Assembly (NCBI GenBank): GCA_913009825.1
Contig: CAJVYQ010000001.1
Span: 141,692-205,691 of the forward strand
Source: an uncultured Deferribacteres bacterium
GTDB lineage: Bacteria > Zhuqueibacterota > JdFR-76 > DREG01
Direction: 5' to 3'
Length of the DNA: 64,000 nucleotides
Position numbers and translations under genes: made by a program. Below are positions 26,631 through 33,149 of this stretch, piece after piece (within the stretch, counting starts at the first letter, position 1; each line of letters begins with the position of its first letter). Under the pieces are notes generated by a model. That model saw only the letters and a list, made by a program, of their open reading frames with translations. It did no database searches and was not told the DNA's origin.

Positions 26631-27158
26631 ATGATTGATTACGAAAAAATAGCTATCTCTCCGGAAACAAAATTGGGTAAACTGCTGGAAAATTTTCCAC
26701 AATTAAAAGATGAATTAATTTCGATTTCTCCTGCTTATGCAAAACTTAAAAATCCGGTTTTGCGCAAGACAATAGGCAAAGTAGCCACTCTGCGACAAGT
26801 TGCAGAAGTTGGTAACATTCCCGTCGCAGAGTTGATTAATCGATTGCGCAAAAAAGCCGGGATCGGTGAAGAATATTCCGGAAAGTCAGGAAAAGGCGCT
26901 GAATTTGAAAAACCGAAATGGTTTAATTTAGAAGAAATAAGCAAAAGATTAGACGCAAGACCAATTATCGAAGCCGGCGGTCACCCGTTGGAACAGATGA
27001 TGAAGGAATTGAAAAACCTTGAACCTGGAAAAATTTATGAACTGACAACTCCATTTTTCCCTGCTCCTCTTATCGATATGGTGAAGAGCAAAGGTTATCA
27101 GGTTTGGACCGAACAAGCGGATGAACAGGTGATTAAAAATTATTTTTACAAAAGTTAA
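26631..27158 (+). CDS. DUF1858 plus DUF2249 domain protein
   Basis: The 175-residue cytosolic protein pairs an N-terminal DUF1858 domain (about 5-80; KLGKLLENFPQLKDELISIS, RKTIGKVATLRQVAEVGNIP), related to the N-terminal ScdA/RIC domain, with a C-terminal DUF2249 domain (about 100-172; DARPIIEAGGHPLEQMM, LEPGKIYELTTPFFPAPL). RIC-type proteins repair Fe-S clusters or di-iron sites after nitric-oxide damage, and DUF2249 proteins are often found with hemerythrins and nitrogen-oxide reductases. That fits its place at the end of the redox island. Biochemical function is not established for the pair. No ideal ribosome site precedes the ATG; the hairpin element lies just upstream. Confidence 0.8.
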   Translation: MIDYEKIAISPETKLGKLLENFPQLKDELISISPAYAKLKNPVLRKTIGKVATLRQVAEVGNIPVAELINRLRKKAGIGEEYSGKSGKGAEFEKPKWFNLEEISKRLDARPIIEAGGHPLEQMMKELKNLEPGKIYELTTPFFPAPLIDMVKSKGYQVWTEQADEQVIKNYFYKS

Positions 27159-27314
27159 AACAGCCCACAAAACACGCTGACTACACGAAAATTGTCAACA
27201 GTTTTGTGCAGGAGGAAGGAGATAAAATTAAAATTGTGAAAAAAAGGAGGACATCAATAAAAATCCAGATTGTTTTTTCTGTAAATCGAGTTTTCATCGA
27301 AAACCTTTCAAAGT

Positions 27315-28466
27315 TCAAATTTTAACCATTCGTTTCCCCATCAGATTCAATTTATATTTTCTTATCTGTCCGGGTGTTACAATTTCATCTTTTTTGCCTT
27401 TAAAATACAGGGCGTCAAACGGACATTGGACGATACAAGCGCCGCACTGCACACAATCATCTGCCCTGACAATTGAGGCAGTATGGTTTCTGTGATCTAC
27501 CTGGTAACAATTTTTGGGACAAACCTGTTCGCAGAAACCGGCGCCTTTGCATTTTTCTTTATCTATTTTAATGTCCAGAAACCGGTCTTCGTGGAGTCCG
27601 CTTTTATAAACAGGAGTACTCCCGGCCAGATCCAGACTGATTAAAAGAATGATTACCAGGGAGATAAAACTCCATCTAAGAAAAAATCCGGTTGTAAGAG
27701 AATGGGTCAAAATTCCGTAAGTCAGCAGACAAACCATAAATGCTGTCCAGAGGATAACCGGTGTACGACCAAAATCAAAAACAACCGTATATCTGCTGAA
27801 TTGGGTTCCCTTTTTCTTTGGATTGATCCATTTTGAATAGAGGGGAAAAAGAAGAAAAATGACCGTTGTCAGACCCCAGATAAAGCCGGTTAGCGGCCAG
27901 GTCATCTCCTGCCAGAAAAGAGAAGTAATTAAAGCAACAATGAGAGAAAACGGAAATGCCCACATCACCGTCATTTCTATTCGCTGAACAAAATCGAATT
28001 TTACTTTGCGCATCTCTTCTGTCTTTTGCTGTTTATTACGCAGAAAATACGGAATGTCTTTGGCATAAACCGGTCCCCAAATGATTCTCCAACCGGTCTT
28101 TTTATGGATGACGATGGCTTCAATACCCGCGGCGGCAAGTTGCGGGACAATCAATTTTTTGTGATTGATCAACGCTTCGATTCCACTTGTTTTCAAAACG
28201 GAAATGACATGATGATTATTCAGATGTCCGCCCGTTGAACCACACCAAACATTACGGCCATGACTATTGGCGATAAGTAGATAGCAATCGATATGCTGAA
28301 GTGCCTGCTTCACCCGTGCCACAGTCAGGTGATAGTTGCAGGTTAAAAATACCGGGGAACCGGCGTTCGGATTTCCCAGTTTGATCAGACCGGTTTTACC
28401 TGGAATGGAGATGCCCCGGAACATGGTTTCGAAAAGGTTGATTAAAAAATATTTTAGCTGATTCAT
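27315..28466 (-). CDS. HgcA-HgcB-like fusion protein (corrinoid domain, membrane helices, ferredoxin)
   Basis: The 383 residues fall into three parts. Residues 1-160 match the corrinoid-binding domain of HgcA, the methyl-transferring subunit of mercury methylation: GLIKLGNPNAGSPVFLTCNY, the cap-helix motif NVWC (72-75), INHKKLIVPQLAAAGIEA and GPVYAKDIPYFL. Residues 165-280 hold about four membrane helices. The C-terminus (300-350) is an HgcB-like dicluster ferredoxin with CVQCGACIVQCP and a first motif CKGAGFCEQVCP that has Ala309 in place of the second Cys. After the cap Cys the sequence is GSTGG, not the AAGK-like stretch of true HgcA. Fused homologues are known; mercury methylation cannot be assumed. 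It starts one base after the stop of a SAM methyltransferase gene. Confidence 0.85.
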   Translation of the reverse strand: MNQLKYFLINLFETMFRGISIPGKTGLIKLGNPNAGSPVFLTCNYHLTVARVKQALQHIDCYLLIANSHGRNVWCGSTGGHLNNHHVISVLKTSGIEALINHKKLIVPQLAAAGIEAIVIHKKTGWRIIWGPVYAKDIPYFLRNKQQKTEEMRKVKFDFVQRIEMTVMWAFPFSLIVALITSLFWQEMTWPLTGFIWGLTTVIFLLFPLYSKWINPKKKGTQFSRYTVVFDFGRTPVILWTAFMVCLLTYGILTHSLTTGFFLRWSFISLVIILLISLDLAGSTPVYKSGLHEDRFLDIKIDKEKCKGAGFCEQVCPKNCYQVDHRNHTASIVRADDCVQCGACIVQCPFDALYFKGKKDEIVTPGQIRKYKLNLMGKRMVKI

Positions 28467-28467
28467 G

Positions 28468-29127
28468 CTAAACCTTCTTTTTTATAGCGGTCAGTTCCAT
28501 AAAATTGCCCATTTTGTTCAGCCTGACGGAAGCGATAAAAAAACCGGCAGCGTCAATTTTCTTCGGCAGATTCTTCACCGCTTGCGTGGTTGTTTGTGTC
28601 AAAATGTAGGTGATGAGAGCAAGGGGCAGGCGAAAAATAAAATGGATAATTTTTTTGATGTAATTTTCAGGCACCACCTCATCTGCAATCAGCAGGTAAC
28701 CATCCGGCTTCAACAATCTTTTTATCTCCTTAAGAGTGTAATTTATTTCATCTTCGGAAAGTTCTGAAAAACAGAGACCGCTTGTAACCACATCGTAACT
28801 TTCCGTCTTTTCCCCGGAAAGTTCCGCCACACCAATTTCACTAAATTCAATATTTTGTTCGAACCCTTCATCTGCCGCGTGTTTTTTTGCTATTGCGAGC
28901 ATTTCAGGATTCAGATCGATCCCCTTCACAAATGCGCCTTTTCTTGCCGCTTTCAGAGTTAGTTTCCCTGTGCCGCAGCCGATATCCAGAACTTTCCGGC
29001 CCGGCTGCAACGGAGCTAACAATCGCTCGTAAGTGTGGTCTAAGGTGCCAAAACTCAGGAGCCGGATTCCTGTATCATACCTCGCAGGAGAAGATTCAAA
29101 TATCTTCATTAATATATAGCTGCTCAT
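28468..29127 (-). CDS. Class I SAM-dependent methyltransferase (UbiE/Methyltransf_11 type)
   Basis: The ATG at 29127 follows AAGGGAG at good spacing; the frame extends to 29181 but without a ribosome site. The 219-residue protein has the SAM-binding glycine loop VLDIGCGTGKLTLKA (about 53), the acidic residue in VKGIDLNPEMLAIAKK (about 75), SYDVVTSGLCFSELSEDEI (about 118-136) and LKPDGYLLIADEVVPE (about 150), followed by a hydrophobic segment IHFIFRLPLALITYILT. The substrate is unknown. It is directly coupled (1 base) to the HgcAB-like fusion gene, so it may supply or use the methyl group handled by the corrinoid protein, or methylate a lipid or quinone near the membrane. Confidence 0.85.
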   Translation of the reverse strand: MSSYILMKIFESSPARYDTGIRLLSFGTLDHTYERLLAPLQPGRKVLDIGCGTGKLTLKAARKGAFVKGIDLNPEMLAIAKKHAADEGFEQNIEFSEIGVAELSGEKTESYDVVTSGLCFSELSEDEINYTLKEIKRLLKPDGYLLIADEVVPENYIKKIIHFIFRLPLALITYILTQTTTQAVKNLPKKIDAAGFFIASVRLNKMGNFMELTAIKKKV

Positions 29128-29201
29128 TGGCAACTCCCTTTTGCAGGTTGTCACGTAAAATGGACATCGGCGGAGACGCAATGCATCGATTATAATTAAC
29201 T

Positions 29202-29248
29202 GTAACTATGCCGGTATGCACAAATAATTAGCATACCTGAATAGTAAC
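29202..29248. repeat. Minimal family-A inverted repeat
   Basis: GTAACTATGCCGGTATGC and GCATACCTGAATAGTAAC are inverted repeats separated by only 11 bases, with the same ends as the 161-bp element at 12909-13069. It abuts a family-B element on the right. Confidence 0.6.
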
Positions 29249-29400
29249 ACCTAAATTGAGCGATTCTTAGTTTGAAACAACCACCCAAAGAGTTTTGTCA
29301 TTCTGCCTGCCCGACCGCAGGCGGGAAAGAATCTTGTTAGTTCTGTGCACTAAACCAACAAGATTCCTACGGAATGACATGAGAATCGCTCAATTCAGGT
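29249..29400. repeat. MITE-like inverted repeat, family B (copy with full ends)
   Basis: The ends ACCTAAATTGAGCGATTCT and AGAATCGCTCAATTCAGGT are inverted with one mismatch. The 40 bases inside the left end (GAAACAACCACCCAAAGAG and GTCATTCTGCCTGCC) recur at 38545 and 41450. AAC flanks both sides, perhaps a 3-bp target duplication. It lies just downstream of recQ. Confidence 0.7.
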
Positions 29401-29405
29401 AACAA

Positions 29406-31568
29406 TTAACCGCTCAAATAAAACAAGCGCAGGATGCGTAATTCATCATAGCTTATCTGTCCGTCCATTTCGTCAAAAACAGGTTTCAGGTATTCCACGC
29501 CCAATTTGGTAAAATTAAGCAGCACCTCCGTTTGCTGTGTCGGCGAGAGGGATGAGAGCGACTTGAATTCATCCGCCCGGTTCAGCGAACGGCCATCCTG
29601 AATGAATTTGTACAGATTATCCAGTACGGTGGTTTCTTTGATGTTGAAGTTAGCCGTAATCTTTCGGATGGAAATTCCGGTATTAAACATTTCACCGATT
29701 ACAGTGTGTCTTGGCTTTTGGCCGGTTTTTGTCCTGTTTTTTAAACTTTTTCGTTGGTGCCTTCCTACCTCCGCTATCCGGTTCGCTTCACAATATTCCC
29801 GGATCAGCGTCAGAAATTCGCCGCCATATTTGCTGAATTTGGCGCGTCCAACACCGTAGATCTGCAAAAAGTTTTCTTCCGATTGGGGGTAGTAGACAGA
29901 TATTTCGATAAGCGCTTTATCCGGGAAAATTACGTATGGCGGGAGATTGGCAGAATCCGCCATCTCTTTTCGTTTTTTCCTCAGCAGATCAAACAAACTG
30001 TGATCGTATTCTTGTTCGCTCTTGGGCGTTTTTCTGAAATCGGCTTTTTCTTCTACGAGGTGTCCGAATACCTTTTCACCGCTTTGTAAAACTGATTTTG
30101 CTTTTTCGGAGATTCTCAGACTTCCCGTTTTCGTGTCCTGCTCCAGAAAACCGTTCTGAATAAATTGCCGGGAGAGGTGCAGCCACTGCCGTTTGGAAAA
30201 CTCTTTGCCGATGCCGTAGGTTGAGAGATTTTGGTGCTGAAATTTCAACACCTTTTGTCCTTGCGAACCGCGCAGTACATCGATGATGTGGTGGGCGCCG
30301 AACAGCTCGCCGGTTCGAACCACGCAGGAAAGAAACTTTTGCGCCGCAATGGTGATGTTCTGAAGCGGTTTTTTACCGGCGAGACAATTATCGCACATGC
30401 GACAATTGTCTATTGTGTAACGCTCACCAAAGTAATTCAGCAGCGGTTTGCGGCGACACACTATGGTTTCGGCAAAACTCACCAGGGCGCTCAGATGCAT
30501 TTGCGCAATTCGTTGTTCTTTCTCCTCTTTTTGGTCGATGAAATATTTTATTTTCTGAATATCGCCGTAGCTGAACAGAAGCAGGCAATGGGCCGGTAGT
30601 CCATCCCGTCCGGCACGACCGATCTGCTGGTAGTAGCTTTCGATATTTTTGGGCAGGTCGAAATGAATGACAAAACGCACGTTCGGTTTGTTGATACCCA
30701 TGCCGAAGGCAATGGTGGCCACGATGATCTGCACGTCATCTTTGATGAACAGTTCCTGGCTGCGTTTGCGTTCCCGGTCTGTCATGCCGGCATGGTACGG
30801 TTTCACAGAAAATCCCTCTTCGGCCAGTGCATCGGTGAGTTCATCTACCTGTCTCCTGGAAAAACAGTAGATGATTCCGGATTGCTTAGGGCGCTGTGCC
30901 AAAAATTCGATGGTCTGCAGCAACGGATTATCCTTGGGCACGATCTGCAGGAACAGATTTTCCCGGTTAAAACTGGCAATGAACTGATTGGAGTTGTCCA
31001 GCTTAAGATTGGCTTTGATATCCTCCTGAACCCGTGGCGTTGCCGTTGCCGTGAGAGCTATGCACACGGCTTCGGGAAATTTTCCCCGCACTGTAATCAA
31101 CCGGCGGTATTCCGGCCGGAAATCGTGTCCCCATTCTGAGATACAATGTGCTTCATCGATGGTGATACAGTCTATTTTTAATGAGGAGAGCAGCGTCAGA
31201 ATTTTACCGCTCAGCAGCGATTCCGGGGCCAGATAGAGCAATTTTATTTTATTCCGCCGAATACGGGCAACATTGCGCTGATAATCTTCAAATGAGAGAG
31301 AACTGTTCAAAAATACCGCATCCACACCCAGGGCAACCAACTGCTCAACCTGGTCTTTCATCAGCGAAATTAAGGGAGAAACCACCAGCGTCATCCCGCC
31401 AAAAATAAGGGCCGGAATCTGGTAGCAGAGAGATTTCCCGCCGCCTGTGGGCATGATCACCAGTGTATCGTTTTTTTTGAGCACATTGGCAATGATTTCC
31501 TGCTGCAGCGGGCGGAATTGGCGGTAGCCAAAAGTTTGTTCGAGAATTGTTTTTGCCTGATTGAGCAT
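29406..31568 (-). CDS. recQ: ATP-dependent DNA helicase RecQ
   Basis: The 720-residue 3'-5' helicase has Walker A in MPTGGGKSLCYQIPAL (about 39-54), the DEAH box in TIDEAHCISEWGHDFRPEYR, LTATATPRVQ, and helicase C motifs IIYCFSRRQVDELTDAL, VATIAFGMGINKPNVRFVIH and YYQQIGRAGRDGLPA. The zinc-binding cysteines are in CRRKPLLNYFG and CRMCDNCLAG, followed by the RQC winged helix. An HRDC domain (about 510-590) and a C-terminal helix-turn-helix region (about 610-715, HTVIGEMFNTGISIRKIT), as in longer FCB-type RecQ, complete it. It acts in recombination and replication-fork repair. It is monocistronic. Confidence 0.96.
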   Translation of the reverse strand: MLNQAKTILEQTFGYRQFRPLQQEIIANVLKKNDTLVIMPTGGGKSLCYQIPALIFGGMTLVVSPLISLMKDQVEQLVALGVDAVFLNSSLSFEDYQRNVARIRRNKIKLLYLAPESLLSGKILTLLSSLKIDCITIDEAHCISEWGHDFRPEYRRLITVRGKFPEAVCIALTATATPRVQEDIKANLKLDNSNQFIASFNRENLFLQIVPKDNPLLQTIEFLAQRPKQSGIIYCFSRRQVDELTDALAEEGFSVKPYHAGMTDRERKRSQELFIKDDVQIIVATIAFGMGINKPNVRFVIHFDLPKNIESYYQQIGRAGRDGLPAHCLLLFSYGDIQKIKYFIDQKEEKEQRIAQMHLSALVSFAETIVCRRKPLLNYFGERYTIDNCRMCDNCLAGKKPLQNITIAAQKFLSCVVRTGELFGAHHIIDVLRGSQGQKVLKFQHQNLSTYGIGKEFSKRQWLHLSRQFIQNGFLEQDTKTGSLRISEKAKSVLQSGEKVFGHLVEEKADFRKTPKSEQEYDHSLFDLLRKKRKEMADSANLPPYVIFPDKALIEISVYYPQSEENFLQIYGVGRAKFSKYGGEFLTLIREYCEANRIAEVGRHQRKSLKNRTKTGQKPRHTVIGEMFNTGISIRKITANFNIKETTVLDNLYKFIQDGRSLNRADEFKSLSSLSPTQQTEVLLNFTKLGVEYLKPVFDEMDGQISYDELRILRLFYLSG

Positions 31569-32209
31569 AAGCGATTGTTTTTGTAATAAAATTATTTAGA
31601 TTTTCAGTTGAATTCAAGAAATAAATAAATTGAACCGCAATAAGTTGGCGTCGCCCGGTATAACCAATAACTAAGTCAGATAAATCCACGTAATTTGACG
31701 ACCACTTTTCAAATACATTTTAGGCTCGTAGGACTCCAATCGCAATGTGTGCTGCCAAAACAACGAGTTTCTAAAGTTTGCAAATTCTCTTTGACGACAA
31801 AACGAAATAACCGGCCCTAAACTATGTAACGCTTCCATAATTCCCAATTGGCGGATAAACGGTGTAATCAACAAAGTGCCCGGATTACACAAGGATAGTT
31901 TATGATAAGATAGATGCTTAAGTAACCGGGGAAATTAGCGGTTTCTCTATAAATTCATTGGTATTTCTTTATCCTGCTTAATTTGGATTATGGGTATTTA
32001 TAGAATCGCTAATATTGACATCTCAAACCCGGATGATTGTATCGCTTTAGTTTTTTGAAAATAACTTATTTATGACGAGAAGGAACAAATAGACCCTTCG
32101 CCTTCATCCCGACAAAACCCATTGGGATACGCGCTCAGGGTGACAGCCTCTAAACATGTCATGTTGAGCGCGTGTCCGCCGCAGGCGGGAAGTTCCCGGC
32201 CAGCACACA
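31569..32209. other. Intergenic gap without recognisable genes
   Basis: The region is AT-rich and holds the recQ promoter and only short open frames of poor composition. Around 32095-32200 lies a repeat-like stretch with CTCAGGGTGACAG and TCATGTTGAGCGCG. I see no gene. Confidence 0.4.
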
Positions 32210-32372
32210 CCGTTCGCTTAACACACCGGACACCATGGCGCCCAGCAAACAGCCGACCAGAGCGCTGCTCATAGCCCAGCCCTGTAATACCGGTTCACCG
32301 GCAATGGCAAAATACGGTTCATAAAATGGCTTGACGCCGCCGATCATCATCCAGTCGTAACCAAAACAATAA
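32210..32372 (-). pseudogene. N-terminal fragment of an MFS sugar-porter gene
   Basis: The minus-strand frame reads FGYDWMMIGGVKPFYEPYF, then GWAMSSALVGCLLGAMVSG and VLSER. This is the end of helix 1, the first loop and helix 2 of a sugar-porter transporter of the kind common in FCB bacteria. The start is missing: a hairpin repeat begins 6 bases upstream (32378). The homology ends after the first conserved loop, where unrelated repeat-like sequence follows. The fragment is about one tenth of a normal 450-500 residue porter and cannot work. Confidence 0.6.
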
Positions 32373-32377
32373 TCCCC

Positions 32378-32539
32378 TTTAAAACCGTTAAAACGGTTAT
32401 CTAAAAAACGATCATTTCATTACCCACGAATAATTTCGCGGGCTGTGTTCATTCGACAAAAATCGAACACCAGCCCACGATTTTAATCGTGGGGCATTGA
32501 ATAACAAACCATCCCCAAAACCGATTCATCGGTTTTCCG
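32378..32539. repeat. 162-bp hairpin-rich repeat, left copy (REP-like)
   Basis: It is identical at 161 of 162 positions to 32984-33145 and in the same direction. Each copy contains four hairpins: AACCGTTAAAACGGTT, GTGTTC.. with ..GAACAC, CCCACGATTTTAATCGTGGG and AAAACCGATTCATCGGTTTT. The last contains the stop codon of the transposase gene between the copies. Confidence 0.85.
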
Positions 32540-32963
32540 ACAACCCGTGTAATTTTAATAGTTTTTGCAATTCTTCGGCAAAAGTCATTTTTTGATGATG
32601 CTGTTTTTGATTTCGAATATACTTATCAACTTTCGATAAAAGTGATTCGCTCACAGAGAATGCTGCATATCCAACTTGCCAGGCAAATTTAGGTAAAAAG
32701 AATTTTTGTTGATTGATCCAATGGGATGATTCTCCTTTAACATTTTTCAAAACCTGAGCAATAGAGTAATTTTGACTTAACAGAAAAAGGGAATGCAAAT
32801 GATCAGTTGTTCCATCTATAACCCTTACAAGACAGTCCTGCTCCGAAAATCCCCGGGACAAATGTTGAATGATCTTCGGACGAACTGAATCGTTTAGCAT
32901 CGGCACTCTTTCTTTTGTAGTCCATATTGTATGAATCCAAATCTTTGTCAGTGAATGAGACAT
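32526..32963 (-). CDS. REP-associated tyrosine transposase (RAYT), IS200-like Y1 family
   Basis: The 145-residue protein is a compact Y1/HUH single-strand nuclease: IWIHTIWTTKERVPML at the start, the HUH motif in TTDHLHSLFLL (His-Leu-His, about residues 53-55), SIAQVLKNVKGESSHWIN, and the likely catalytic Tyr in KVDKYIRNQKQHHQ. These enzymes cut and join hairpin-ended single-stranded DNA and spread REP sequences. GGGGAGG lies seven bases before the ATG. The gene sits exactly between two 162-bp repeats made of hairpins, which are its probable substrates; the stop codon is inside the downstream copy. The frame is intact, so it may be active. Confidence 0.87.
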   Translation of the reverse strand: MSHSLTKIWIHTIWTTKERVPMLNDSVRPKIIQHLSRGFSEQDCLVRVIDGTTDHLHSLFLLSQNYSIAQVLKNVKGESSHWINQQKFFLPKFAWQVGYAAFSVSESLLSKVDKYIRNQKQHHQKMTFAEELQKLLKLHGLSENR

Positions 32964-32983
32964 TATTAATCCTCCCCATGGTT

Positions 32984-33145
32984 TTTAAAACCGTTAAAAC
33001 GGTTATCTAAAAAACGATCATTTCATTACCCACGAATAAATTCGCGGGCTGTGTTCATTCGACAAAAATCGAACACCAGCCCACGATTTTAATCGTGGGG
33101 CATTGAATAACAAACCATCCCCAAAACCGATTCATCGGTTTTCCG
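32984..33145. repeat. 162-bp hairpin-rich repeat, right copy (REP-like)
   Basis: This is the direct repeat of 32378-32539, differing at one base in the CGAATAA stretch. It lies between the BNR-repeat protein's stop codon (4 bases away) and the start of the transposase gene. Confidence 0.85.
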
Positions 33146-33149
33146 GTCG

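Noticed and set aside
31671..31892. 73-codon frame upstream of recQ on the minus strand
   Set aside because: No ribosome site, no signal peptide, and a composition that looks random; not supported as a gene.
32378..33145. CRISPR-like or tandem repeat array
   Set aside because: There are only two copies, with a transposase gene between them and no spacers; a REP/RAYT unit explains it.
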